Shown here: in pieces, positions 39,108-50,309 of the stretch | Layout: each line of letters starts with the position of its first letter | How positions within the stretch are numbered: position 1 is the stretch's first letter | NCBI RefSeq assembly: GCF_029227915.1 | Contig: NC_079879.1 | Coordinates: forward strand, 33,670,501 to 33,734,500 | Length of the DNA: 64,000 bases | Reading direction: 5' to 3' | From: Hydractinia symbiolongicarpus | Taxonomy: Eukaryota; Cnidaria; Hydrozoa; Anthoathecata; Hydractiniidae | The notes under the pieces: generated by a model | What the model was told of the DNA's origin: nothing | What the model saw: only the letters and a program-made list of their open reading frames with translations | The model's database searches: none | Program-made: the position numbers and the translations under genes

Positions 39108-41135
39108 TCAATGTTTTAAATTAGACCATTCACCTGTCATCTCTTGCAATCGATTTCGATAATCCAGTAATTCTTGCCAATTATTTTTTCTTTTCATTAG
39201 ATTAGTGTATTTTTCCATTTCTGTTGTAAACGCTCTCGTTTTTAGTTCATACCATTTCGGTTTGGGCCCTCGAGTTCTTTCTAGTTCTGCTTCGCATTTT
39301 AATTTGAATAGGTAAGCCTCTTCGAGTTTCAGCTTTTCATAACGTAGTCTACAAAGTTCTAATTCGTACGGAGTACCTCTGTCAAGTTCTGCACGCAATT
39401 TATGTCGTATCGCATTTGCTTCTGCCCGACGAAATGAATCCAGACTGCTATCGTAGAAATCTGATTTGGCTTCGTACTCATCATAGCGTAGCTTTTCCTC
39501 AGCTATATCTTTTGTTTTAACCTTGTCTGCTGAAGAATAAGGTGATACGTCAACACGCGTTCTTCTGTGGATAGGATCTAAAAACCAATCTCCATATTCA
39601 TCAGAATGATTTGATTCGTGGCGTAAAGAATGTCTTAAATTATTTTTATCATCTAATCTTTCTTGTAAGAGTTTTCTCTCTACCATGTCATTTTCTAACG
39701 CACTAAATGACAAGGCAATGTCTGGTCCGTTTAAATTTTTAGAAAATAGCTCAACACCTGATGCTGCAACAGTAGAATTTGGAGGGACATCAAAACTTCT
39801 TCTAAGTGGGTGTATTGTCTTTTCTGTGTTTGACAGGTATCTGGTATCTTTTATTCTAAATAAAGCCAAAAGTAAGTATGAAATAAACTATTTTCTTCAA
39901 ATCAAGCACTCGTTTGGATCTGTTAATATTTAATTTCTGACTCTTTGAAAGAAATGGATGAATAAATATTGCAATTTGCCAACATATATGGGCTTGTTCA
40001 CAGTGTACAGGTTTTCGGGGACCAAACAAGAAAACCACTTATAAAAACGCGCAGCTTTATAAAGCGTCCCTTTCTGATAATAGCCCTAGGGGGATACACC
40101 TTGCAAAACACAAATAAAATTGGCTTCGCCATGGAATATATTGTCGCTCTTAAAAAACAATTAATGATTGGTTAATTATACTCAATTCCAAATGCGTCAT
40201 GATCATTAAATTTTAATTAAAGCTCTATACTTCAAACGCTGATTTTAGTTCAAAATGCTTTGATTTTTCTGAGAAACGACTTGATGTTTCAGCAAGTATT
40301 CCCGTAGTGTAAAGTTTCTTCGCTTGTTATATTATATCGCCTTTTTTGCAGAAATTGTTAAACCCCTGTGCTTCTTGTTTTATTTGAGAGGAACGAAAAC
40401 AGCTTAGTGGTTATAACTCTCGTACTTTGTGCGGGAGACCGGGGTTCGATTTTCCTTGGCGGCGATTCAATATGGGCGAGTGAATTTTACCATAGCCCAA
40501 GCCATGTGAGGGAAATTTTGGAGAAATTGACACAATGTGTGGGCTGTTAGGTGTTGCATGGAGTGGTCTGGTGGACTGCGGACCCTGTGTAGCTCAAAAA
40601 TGAGCATTAAATACTCTAGGACTTCCTATCTAAGCCATGGCCCCTCCTGAAAATAATGGACAGGGTATATCCCTCCATATTTATGAGGCTAGCCATGTAA
40701 AATATGCACATCTATCTATCTGCTGGTAACGCCCAAAACACCCCTCTCTAAAATCTTTAAAAATAACGTAAATTAAACATACTACTTTTTACATCATGCA
40801 AAAACTTTAGCAAATTTTGCTCAAATCCGAGAAAGTTTATGTTTTAAACCAGCACCCAATCCACGTGACTAGGTAGCTATTAGCTCCCCTTCTAAATATT
40901 GATACTTGTGTGGAAAAAGCCTGTGATTTTAAATAAACTTTTCCCTGTCACAAATAACAGCACAATATTTAGATTCCTACCTTAGCCCTTCTTTAGAACC
41001 ATTAACAAGAACTCCACTGGAAACACTACTTCTTGACATTGATTTCTTTGTTGACGGCAAATCCGTTTCTCTTCCAGACAGTTTCTTCACATCACCGGCG
41101 CTCTTACTTCGCATATGCTTATTTTTACGAGCCAT
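39108..41135 (-). CDS. unidentified coiled-coil protein, two exons, about 300 aa
   Basis: Exon 1 is 41135-40981 (ATG at 41135, MARKNKHMRSKSAGDVKK start, donor GTAGGA). Exon 2 is 39855-39108, with acceptor TTTATTTAG and phase 2 restored by an AGA codon. The first part is basic and serine-rich; residues about 140-290 are rich in Glu, Lys, Arg and Leu and predicted helical or coiled-coil, with EYGDWFLDP in the middle and RGPKPKWYELK followed by NNWQELLDYRNRLQEM near the end. I cannot name the family; a cytoskeletal or ciliary role would be a guess. It converges on the + strand gene ending at 39025, only 82 bp between stops, so their 3' UTRs probably overlap. Confidence 0.75.
40385..40720 (+). 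mobile_element. tRNA-derived SINE, inside the intron of the - strand gene
   Basis: The head has an A-box-like 'tagtggttataac' and, about 35 bases on, a B-box 'ggttcgattt', typical of a tRNA-derived RNA polymerase III promoter. The body ('caatatgggcgagtgaatt', 'caagccatgtgagggaaatt', 'gagcattaaatactctagg', 'gacagggtatatccctcc') is shared with the reverse copy at 34,020-34,300. It lies in the intron between 39,855 and 40,981, antisense to the host gene. Confidence 0.75.
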
Positions 41136-42059
41136 GCTACTAATAAACATTCTAAGATAGCTTTTTAATGTACTAAATCGAATGCTGTCTTAAAGTATTC
41201 CGAAACTAGCTATCTATATCAATCAAATTTTGTTTATGTTTCCTGGGCTGCCATTTTGGAAACTAAGAGTAGTCTCTCTCTCGTGAAGAACAAAATAAAG
41301 TAAAAACGAGGCTAGCGCAAAGGGGAGCCTTTCCCTATCAAGTATATTTTCCCCTTAGAAATTTGAGCTGTCCGCAGTCATCAGAGCAGCACCACGGCTA
41401 ACATGGAGCAACAACGTCACAGATTACAAACACTACTGGAGTTTTGTTGGAGTTCTGATTTTTGTGTGATTTTTCATGCTGTGCTATGCAATAAGCGAAA
41501 ATTTACGTTTTATGTCATTTGCACACATTCTTGTAGCTAGCAACGTAAAAAAGCAAAAGCGCGTGTGAAATGGCTATATTATTATTAGCTAGCTAGGTAC
41601 ACATTTTTTGAAAGCACAAGATCCAAAATAAACTGAATTTACCTATTATTAATTTTAATTTGCTCCTGTTTTTCACATTATTCAAAGGAATAAGCATGTA
41701 TAGAATTAATTTCATTGTTTACAATTTCAGCGGTATAGCTCTTTCTCCTGCTGAGCTCCTTGACTTTGGCACTTGCATGGCAGGGAAAAAGGGGGGGGGG
41801 GGTGCTTAGGGGAAGCAAAGGTATTATCAGTCAATTTTTTTCACACAAAGCCATTTGTAGGTCTTTAAACAACAATAATAGTTTGTAACCTCAATACCTC
41901 TCTTCACAATATCCTAGCATATTTTTTCCTGCAACGCAAATCCCAGAGCCAAGGAGCTTCCAGCTAAGAAGTAAACAAATGACGTCACGCTGGAATCCAT
42001 ACATGTTTAATGTATTTCACAAAAAATCAAAACATGTACAGAAGATTGTCTATTACTAA
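41136..42059. other. upstream region of the - strand gene; no gene seen
   Basis: Presumed promoter and 5' UTR of the - strand gene near 41,136-41,300. Otherwise AT-rich non-coding sequence with a homopolymer G run near 41,792. No ORF or RNA gene is supported. Confidence 0.35.
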
Positions 42060-42781
42060 ATAAAATAAGATGTAAGATAAGATAATTTTATTAATTAAAA
42101 ATAGCTGTACAGTTCGAATAATTAAATAAATTGGTAATTTGAAGAGAAAAAAAACAAACTATTTTTGAAGGGAGACCTTGGCTAATAGAAGAAGCTAAGA
42201 CGAGGATAAGGCCACCCTTGGACGAGTACAATAGACGGCACAGGATGCGCAAAACGGCACAGACATACATAATCACCAGATAAACGAACCGTGTGAGAAC
42301 AAAAGGAAAATTTGTTACAAATTAATAAGAGGCAATAAAATACTTCTTTAGATCACTTTTAAGACCAAAGTAATCTATGGAAACAAATTTTTTAGTCATT
42401 GATGTCTGTATCTTATTCCAGGATTTATTGGTGTTATCTCTAATAGAATTTTTACCAAAACAAATGGTATTGATGGTAGATTGATCAAGTCAGCCTTTTC
42501 TGCACAAGTGCTCTGGGCATGGTTGAACTCAACTGCAAAAGTATTCTGGATAGTAGCAGGCATTTTATCATGAAAGAGACAATATCATTGAATTTGAGGA
42601 TTTCAAGATTGCCATAGATGATACTAGATGATGCTCTTTGAGATTCAAAAGTCATTAGTCTGATAGCAAAATTTTTGTGAAACAGCAATACAATTACTGA
42701 CATTGTCCTATAAAGACAATGCTTTTTTATAGTGATTTTTTCATTGAAAACTCCTTTTCTTTTCTGCAAATAATAGACCAA
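42060..42781 (-). mobile_element. degenerate non-LTR retrotransposon, end of the reverse-transcriptase ORF
   Basis: Two - strand frames give adjacent pieces of the same protein end: NLEILKFNDIVSFMIKCLLL (about 42,595-42,540) and then, after a frame change near 42,490, NTICFGKNSIRDNTNKSWNK followed by the stretch ending SDLKKYFIASY with a stop near 42,327. The order ILKFxDI, then SIRxxxxKxWN, then FKxxLKxxxI is the usual C-terminus of LINE ORF2 proteins. A short AT-rich 3' region ends near 42,060 in a 'taagataagata'-like tail. It is frameshifted and 5'-truncated, hence a pseudo-copy. Confidence 0.65.
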
Positions 42782-44740
42782 GTACCTCCAATTCTTAAAA
42801 GATTAACAAAACAACCTTTTATGGGCAGACAGCCTCTTTATCAGAATATGATACAATTAAAAATAAAAGGCTTCCTAAACATAAAAAAGGTACAACTACT
42901 GAAGTTGTTGATCTACCAGTGTATTATACTGTTAAATGAACAAGTAATTCTACACAAAAGATCTCCTAACTTATATAACAAAGTTCAGATTTGGTCTCAC
43001 ATGTCTGAAATCCCTGGTTGTTACATATAGATTTTTTTTGGTTATAAATATTTTATATTTGACTGAGATAGGGTGACTATCAACAAAATAAGGGAAGAAA
43101 ATATTGTCGCTAACCTTTTAACCCTGGATCCAGGAAAATGCCATTTTACTGGTCCTGAAACTGAGTATCATAAATAAAAAATAATAAATCACAAATAATA
43201 GACAAAAGCAATTGGTAAAAATTTAATTGGCTTTAATTTAATTAATAACATGAAGCTAAATAAAATTAAATGATCACGAGGCATGATTTGAAATTTAAGT
43301 ATGATCAACCCTCTTACTCTAGGTTTAGGCCTATGACGTAAAGCTTTACTCAGCTTAAAATTAGAACTTTTTTACGTCGGCAATAAAACTGGCGACATAG
43401 ATACATTTTAACTGATTTGCGTCTGCATTGCGTCAGCAATATTTTTTTGTAGTAAAATTTTTCAACTGGTAATAACTTTTGTCATTCGCTTTTTATTAGG
43501 GCTAGACCTCTCATAAATTTGATGCATTGATCTCCTGAGACGATGAAAAGTGGGAATGGAGTACAAGTCGTATTGACATACCTTCCTACCTTTCGTTAGG
43601 TAAATTGTTCACTGCCAACTGGCTTTTTATGTTTCGAGATGAACTCATTAGGTTAGGGTATCATTAGGTTGTATATCGCAGTCGGCAGTGACATGCTTCA
43701 AAAATGCTTTTCACTGGCACAGTTTAACATGAAGCAAAAATGTACAGGAGACTCAATTGTTAGAGTCTTCTCAGAATATCTCTCCTATCAATTAATTTGA
43801 AATTTGCTATATTTCAATTGTAAGTGAGACTTTTACCGTTTTTCCATGTTAAATGCAAAACAATTTTTTATCTCAAAAAAGAACATAGGAATACGAATAG
43901 GATTTCTTTTTTGACAGAAAAATCTTCTATTTTAAAGACAATCTCCTGAAATGGATGTAAACAATCTAAAGATTTCCAAATCAACATGCAGATCTTAACT
44001 TATGGGGTCCTTAGCAAAAAATCCAGAGGCCTGGTACAGGCAAACGAGTGTCATTTTAATAAAAAATGCTAATCAATTTACCATTATATTATCTATGCAT
44101 TAAAGTTTGAATGCACATCTCTTATCAGGTCTAAAATTACTGATGAAACAACGTGTCAACATTTGCTATTACTTAAATATAACATAACTTATACAGACAT
44201 TATTTGTACAGATAATTTGTACATCTCAATTTATTTAAATGTGAATATCTTAAGAACGAAAAGAGCTTAATGAAATATTTAAAAAAAATTGTTAACCAAC
44301 TTTTTAAGCTCTATAAATCCAATATCATTTTATACCTTGGCTTCCCTTTAAATAAAAAATCTAAGAATAGCCAATGTGACTATATATCATTGTGCTCATT
44401 AACAAGATTTTGGGAAGACATTTTTAGAGAACTTATTTTTGCAATTCACTAAAAATTAAAAATGTAGTCATCAGAAAAAATATGTTCGATAATTTTTGGA
44501 CAGAGATTCTGCAAAAATAAGCTAAGAATTTCTTTTGTAACCCTTATAGCTACAGTTGAAATAAATTTTGTTGCCTCATTTCACCTGAGCATGTATATAA
44601 GGGTTTACATCACATAGTTGTCACGATTTTGTTTGTTATACAATGTTTCAATTGTGGAATTTTAATTGTTTTGCATGTTTAGAAGGTGGTGTATATTTTG
44701 GAATTTTGTGAAAGCTTTTGGCATATTCGTATTGTTTTTT
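42782..44740. other. intergenic; no gene seen
   Basis: AT-rich sequence with only short chance ORFs. The 5' UTR exon of the next gene (SAMM50) probably lies here, since its coding exon is preceded by an acceptor-like 'gtattgttttttgtag' ending at 44,744, but I cannot place it. Confidence 0.35.
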
Positions 44741-44757
44741 GTAGATCATAAAAAAGA

Positions 44758-46137
44758 ATGGGACTTGCTTTGGTGAAGAATGTCAAAGCAGCAGACAATG
44801 CACAAAGTTTTGTCTTCCTGAATGATGATGTGAATGTTGATAAAGATGGAGGTGATGATGATTTGATAGATTTACAAGTTCCTGCTCGTGTTAAAAACAT
44901 ACACATTGATGGTTTATCAGTAACGAAAAATGAATTAGTAACTAAACAACTGGAAAGATTATTTGACTGTAAAACCTTTGACAGTGTCATGACAGAATCT
45001 CATTTGTGTAAACTCAAGCTAGAGCGACTAGGTATTTTTCGTGGAATTGAAGTGTTTATCGATGTAGCAGATAGTAAGAAGAATGGCGAATTTGATGTGT
45101 ATTACTTTGTTAAAGAGTCGAGGCGTCTCAGTGCAAACGCTGGCACCCACGTGGGCCATAATGAGGGCAGCATGTCAATGGGTGGAAGAGTTAATAACAT
45201 TCGTGGGTTAGGTGAAACGTTAAAAGCCAACGCCACATTTGGTACTAGTGTTTCTTCATCGTATGAATTTTCTTTCTCCAAACCCTTGCTGCATGACCCT
45301 GACAAAAAATTCTCTATCCGAGCTTTAAAGTCGCTAACTGATTATGTGCAGTCACAATATAAAGAAGACGCTAAAGGTCTTGTGTTAGATTTTACACTTC
45401 CAAGTCCTTTTGGAGTCCATACCCTAGCATGGGACTACATCTGGAGAGAGAATATTATCAACCCATCTGCACCCTTTGACATTCGAGAACACGCTGGAAA
45501 CATGTTGAAGTCAGCAATTAGGCATTCTTTTGTCAGTGACGGACGTGACGACTGGATTTTTCCGTCGGATGGGCATTTGCTAAAACACAATATAGAATAC
45601 AGTGGCGTTGGTGGTAACGTCAAAGGATGGAAAACAGATATTGAACTCCAGTTGAATAAAGAATTGTTTTCAGACATTATCCTAGCTGCAGCAGTGAACA
45701 CTGGTGTATCACGCTCTCTTACCAACGAACCTTTAGCAATCAATGATAGATATTTTGTAGGAGGGCCGCTTTCTGTGCGCGGTTTTGCAATGAAGGGTAT
45801 TGGAAATCATTCGCTACAAGCTTCGATGGGCGGGGAAGTGTTTTGGGCGTCTGGTTTACATTTATATACGCCATTACCGTTTAGACCAGGTCGAGGAGGA
45901 TTTGGCGATTTATTTCGAATGCATTTCTTCGCAAACGCTGGTAACTTGTCAAACACTGCAAATTTAGATATGAATGAGTTTATAAAAAGACCGAGGTATT
46001 CCTACGGTTTGGGACTTATGTTCATGCTTGGTGGTATGGCCAGGCTGGAAGTAAATTATTGCATTCCAAGGAATGCGCAACCTGGCGATATCATCAATGA
46101 AGGTTGGCAAATTGGCGTAGGGTTAAACTTTCTTTAA
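44758..46137 (+). CDS. SAMM50: SAM50, sorting and assembly machinery beta-barrel protein
   Basis: 459-residue intact ORF, the normal length for animal SAM50 (about 470). It is the core channel of the SAM complex in the mitochondrial outer membrane, which folds beta-barrel proteins such as VDAC and TOM40 and contacts MICOS. Residues about 45-125 form the single POTRA domain (RVKNIHIDGLSVTKNELV onward). The rest is a 16-strand Omp85 barrel with the conserved lid motif FVGGPLSVRGF (about residues 331-341) and a C-terminal aromatic-ending strand (IGVGLNFL). The start is fixed by an in-frame TAA just upstream of the ATG. An acceptor-like polypyrimidine tract ends at 44,744, so an intron in the 5' UTR is likely. 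The whole CDS is one exon, unlike the many exons of vertebrate orthologues. AATAAA at 46242. Confidence 0.96.
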   Translation: MGLALVKNVKAADNAQSFVFLNDDVNVDKDGGDDDLIDLQVPARVKNIHIDGLSVTKNELVTKQLERLFDCKTFDSVMTESHLCKLKLERLGIFRGIEVFIDVADSKKNGEFDVYYFVKESRRLSANAGTHVGHNEGSMSMGGRVNNIRGLGETLKANATFGTSVSSSYEFSFSKPLLHDPDKKFSIRALKSLTDYVQSQYKEDAKGLVLDFTLPSPFGVHTLAWDYIWRENIINPSAPFDIREHAGNMLKSAIRHSFVSDGRDDWIFPSDGHLLKHNIEYSGVGGNVKGWKTDIELQLNKELFSDIILAAAVNTGVSRSLTNEPLAINDRYFVGGPLSVRGFAMKGIGNHSLQASMGGEVFWASGLHLYTPLPFRPGRGGFGDLFRMHFFANAGNLSNTANLDMNEFIKRPRYSYGLGLMFMLGGMARLEVNYCIPRNAQPGDIINEGWQIGVGLNFL

Positions 46138-47268
46138 CTTTTTAAGCTGACATCAGACGAAATGTATTGTTTGTCATATAATAGCAGTATATATAATATT
46201 ATCAACAAAAATAGCTGTAAAATTATTTTTTGTTAAAGCTAAATAAATAATCCTTTTAAAACTTTCTTTTTTTCTATCCTTTTAAAATTAACGTTACACA
46301 ATTAAACATGCCGGCTATAAATTCAAAAGGTGCTAAAACTTAGGCTGTAAAATAAACATCTCTGTTGTCTCGAACTTTGTCAACCCAGAGTGATTGAGTT
46401 TTAAAAAGCTGACGAAGCATTAATGTCTACTAAGGCGTAAATTCACAATTGTTTGACCCTACCCGTACTTTGTTTATGGATTTTTAATAACCAATATTTT
46501 CTTTCGTCGACATTGTGGCCAGCTGCAGAAGCGTGATGAAACATCTTGAGCAGTGCGAAAGTGACAAAATGGACCTTGTTTAGTCATTCGCATCGTACGT
46601 GTTCTTTTGCCGTCTTTAACTTGAACCTAGATTGTCCTAAAAATGTTTTTTGCAATCTCGTCTGTTTTATTGTATTTTGGTGTTGTCGCTATTATTTCTT
46701 CTTTTTATCAAATTATACCATGATTCAGCATGGAGTTTTTTTCCTTTAATTTGGTGGGTAGTTAAATTTGCACATTTAGATTCAATTCACGAAATTAAAT
46801 ACCCTTAAAATATTCTTTAAGATTGCATTCGCGAAAATTAATTTCTATGAAAAGAAATTACAAAAAGACAAACAGTGAAATTTTAACCCCTGAACAAAAT
46901 GAAAGCAAAATTCCAATCATAAGGGTTCTTTGCAGTTTTTTATTTTTGGATCAGAGTAACCCTATCAGATCAACTAAATTCGGCGCAATACGCTATATAT
47001 TTTCTTGAATTACAGAAGCAACAAATACTCATGCTTTGAAATTATTATTCCGCTCGAACTTTCTCCAGCTGTATTTGTTTTCTTTCTAAGCTGTGAAACC
47101 ATGTTTGTATTTACAGTCTACGCCACACATTTTCAGTATAATTATATTCGGCATGATAAAGGCGTTCTGTTGAATCGAACAACTGTTTATTCACTCGAAA
47201 ACCTGAAATATCGATAACAAATAAATGGCTTAAGTACTTTTAATCCTTCGCAGAGATAAGAAAAAAAC
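46138..47268. other. SAMM50 3' UTR and GGH upstream region
   Basis: The SAMM50 3' UTR probably ends soon after the AATAAA at 46242. The remainder is non-coding as far as I can see. An acceptor-like 'aatccttcgcag' ends at 47252, 17 bp before the GGH start codon, suggesting a 5' UTR intron for GGH. Confidence 0.4.
46242..46247 (+). terminator. poly(A) signal of SAMM50
   Basis: Canonical AATAAA 105 bp after the SAMM50 stop codon, the first one downstream. Confidence 0.6.
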
Positions 47269-49885
47269 ATGAATGCATTATATATCTACGTCATGTTCTT
47301 ACTGGCAATGTTGTCATCTGAAGGTATGGCAAAGAAAAGAAAACCCAACAATCGGCCGACGATTGGTGTGCTTACTCAGAAAGTTCATTCCGCGTTTTCT
47401 CCTCAAGTTAAGAAATCTGAAGGTTATATTGCGGCTTCGTATGTCAAATATCTGGAGATGGCTGGTGCTCAGGTCGTGCCTATCTTGGCTACAATGAAGC
47501 CCAAAGCGGTACGTAAGTTAGTTCGATCTATTAATGGTGCTCTTTTTCCTGGAGGAGCGGCGCCTTTAGACGACTCACCATTTTACGAAACTGCATCAGT
47601 TATCTACCACGAAGCTAAAAAGTTGAACGACAAAGGCGTTCACTTTCCGTTATGGGGAACTTGCCTCGGTTTTGAAACTTTACATAATCTAGCCGCAGAA
47701 GAGAACATTCTAATGGATGTTGTGGCTGAAAATATCTCCATGGAGTTAAACTTCACTCAGCATGCTTTCAGAAGTCGACTCTTTGAAGACATGGACAAAA
47801 AGATGATGCAGGATTTGATGTTTGAGAAGATTACGTTGAACATGCACCATTCTGGGATAAGTCCTGAGCTTTATGGAACAAATCTGAAACTAAATGCCAT
47901 GTACAGGGTTCTGTCAACAAATTTTGACGAAAAGGGAGTTGAGTTTGTCTCCACTGTCGAAGGTAAGGTTTTTAATTTGTTTTTGTAGTGAATATTTGGA
48001 TCAAGAGTAATTATCCCAATACTCGCGAGTATTAGCATATTTTTTAATTGCGCCTACACGATTTCTTAACCTTCAAAGGACGGGACCTGCAAATATTCGG
48101 AATACAGCAGTCCCACAGTTGGTCTACCATAACTCTAAGGACATTGTTTTCATAAAAGTGATCTCTATGTTTTAGAAGATGAATTCAACAAAGGCAAATA
48201 AAAAAAGCAGTTTTTTTTTTCAAAGAATGGGCCGTTCTTTAAAGGTTATGAAACTTATTTTGGTTCAGTCACCACGTTGTCAACTTTTATGGAGTTTCTT
48301 TAAAGAATATTAATAGTTCTCAACCCCGATTTTTTATCTTAAAATGGCATTCAATAACTTGTCAATGTTTAATAGTAATTATTGACAAGATGTATGATTA
48401 CGTAAACAACCTCGCGAATAAAGTTTACCAAAAGCTGTCCATCAGATTGTGACTTCTATTACGAAGCTAGACACGACATACGTTATCGTTTTTGAAATAT
48501 AAATCACTTTTTCCCGACTAATTTTTCAAGTAAGTCACTTTTCCCCGACTAATTTTTAATATTCCTGTAGATAACTTCACAAGAGAATTTGAACAACTTT
48601 TTTAATTTATCAATGTATGTTTTTCATACAAAAACAACTACGAGAATGAGTACAAAAATTCTTAGTCGGGTATAAAAAAATCGTGTGAAAGTACTAGTCG
48701 GGGAAAAAGTAAGGGCGGGAAATTTTGGTCGGGGAAAAATTAAGCCAGTTTTTCTAGAGTTTTTTTTCCCCGATAAGGTATTTTACTATTCAGAAAAAAA
48801 AAAGAACGGGGTATAAGAGAGTTACTCAGTGAGAAAAAGCAAAATAAAAAAATAATAATATACGAGTAAATCTTAATTATTTGAAAAAAGCAAATAGCTG
48901 TAGTTAAAAAATATATTACCGGAACTCTCACAAATAGTGAGTGTTTCCGAAATGATTTTTCTCTATGTTGGCTTGTCACTAGCGTAGCGAAAAAAAATTC
49001 CGTTCTTGTCATTATTTACAATATAATTTGTCTTTTGCTTACATTTTAACTAAATTTTTAAAATCGATGTATTTAATGGTGCAGTGAAAGAAAGTAAAAA
49101 TAGTTACGAAGATGAGATTCCCGTTTCAGTGTTCAGAGAGGCAAAAATTTCCGTTCTTTTGCGTTACATTTGCGTTTTAATACAAGCTCGTGAGCTTGTA
49201 ACAAGCTCACGAGCTTGTAATTAGTTATCTTTTTAATTACGTCAAGATTTCGCCAGTCAGTACTTGCAACTACCTCTTACCATCGTGTCTCCTAAATCGG
49301 CAATTTTGAAAGGACGGCCGTCTGCACAGTCGTAGATAAAATTTAGGAAACAAGTTTGCTTTCTTCCATATTGTTTTTTATGCTAGGAACCAACATGGTC
49401 TTTCACGCCCGCGTCAGTATAATCCCACCTCGTTCGAATCGCCCGCTGTCTCTTTTTTATATCGGGATGGCGAGTGTTTGCCTCGCCTTCCCGATAAAGA
49501 AAAAGAACAACAAGCGCCAAGAACGATGTTGAGTAAAATCAACGCCTATAAAAAAACTTGAAAATAGTTTGGTGCAACTATCTATATCTTTCTTTACACA
49601 GGGATAAAGTATCCATTCTATGGAACGCAATGGCATCCAGAAAAGAATTTATTTGAATGGACCACACGCGAGGCAATTAATCATTCTCCCGAGGCTGTTG
49701 CTGTTGCTCAATACCTCTCTAATTTCTTCGTTAACGAAGCTCGCAAGAATTTTCAGAAGTTTAAATCTGTAAAAGAAGAAATAAAGCATTCAATTTTCAA
49801 ATATGCTCCTATATTTTCTGGTGGCACATCTTTGTTTGAACAGGTGTATGTGTTCGGTAATGGAAGTGAAATAATCCAACATTAA
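47269..49885 (+). CDS. GGH: gamma-glutamyl hydrolase, two exons, 325 aa
   Basis: Exon 1 is 47269-47962 and exon 2 is 49602-49885, joined in phase as GAA G|GG ATA (GIKYPFYGTQWHPEK). Class I glutamine-amidotransferase-like fold (peptidase C26) that removes gamma-linked glutamates from folylpolyglutamates in lysosomes or after secretion. Residues 1-19 are a hydrophobic signal peptide (MNALYIYVMFLLAMLSSEG). RPTIGVLTQK starts the fold, the substrate-loop FPGGAA is at about 93-98, the nucleophile is Cys132 in WGTCLGFE and the catalytic His is 243 in QWHPEK. N-glycosylation sites such as NIS and NFT follow the nucleophile. Length fits the family (human 318). Only one coding intron against eight in human. 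The 1.6-kb intron carries fold-back sequences described separately. Confidence 0.95.
48500..48745. mobile_element. fold-back (MITE-like) element in the GGH intron
   Basis: The left end has two tandem blocks, 'cactttttcccgactaattt' and 'cacttttccccgactaattt'. The right end has the inverted counterparts 'actagtcggggaaaaagtaa' and 'ggtcggggaaaaattaag'. The roughly 120-bp centre is AT-rich and non-coding. The arrangement is that of a non-autonomous DNA element with compound terminal inverted repeats. Confidence 0.6.
49181..49219. repeat. perfect nested palindrome, 19-bp arms
   Basis: Arms 49181-49199 (tacaagctcgtgagcttgt) and 49201-49219 are exact reverse complements separated by one base. Each arm is itself a palindrome (CAAGCTC, two bases, GAGCTTG). 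The four 7-bp half-sites make several alternative hairpins or cruciforms possible. Confidence 0.9.
49459..49496. repeat. strong hairpin-forming inverted repeat in the GGH intron
   Basis: TATCGGGA then GGCGAG, a short loop, then CTCGCC and TCCCGATA: stems of 8 and 6 bp with a single opposed T on either side of the bulge. It is much more GC-rich than its surroundings and follows a tRNA-B-box-like 'gttcgaatcg' at 49433, so it may be part of a SINE-type insert. Confidence 0.6.
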
Positions 49886-50264
49886 TTGGTTTTGATCTAA
49901 ATGAAAAATCTTCCACCTAATATGGCTCGGATAGATTTTTCTTAATGCATTTTCCTAAAGATAGATACTTTATGATAATCAATGAAAGAGTTTGCCTAGA
50001 ATATTTATTCGTACCCGAGAACAAATAGACAACAAGAATTTTTAGCACCTTTTTTAAACCACGATAAAGAGGAATACTAAAACTGTATCATTGCAATGCA
50101 TGTGGTTTTAAATTTGTAAAGCATGTTTTTAAACTTGTGTTTGAACCTATCTAGTTTTTCCTTTATAAGTCTTTTTTCACGTGCCGTCATCAAAAATACG
50201 TTTTTGTCTTACTGTATATATGTAGTTAGTTACAACTGAGAAAGAATTGTTAGTGATAGCTATA

Positions 50265-50270
50265 TTTATT
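50265..50270 (-). terminator. poly(A) signal of the HMG-box gene
   Basis: AATAAA on the - strand, about 40 bp after the stop codon at 50310. Confidence 0.5.
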
Positions 50271-50309
50271 TTCATTTGTCTCAACTATTCTTCCCGCAAA
50301 CGTCTTCTG

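Noticed and set aside
40398-40470. Possible functional tRNA gene
   Set aside because: A- and B-box-like motifs are present, but arms do not fold into a full cloverleaf by eye and the sequence runs into a SINE body shared with another copy.
42719-43030. 103-codon + strand ORF
   Set aside because: It overlaps the antisense LINE remnant at its left end, has no recognisable domain and lacks supporting splice sites.
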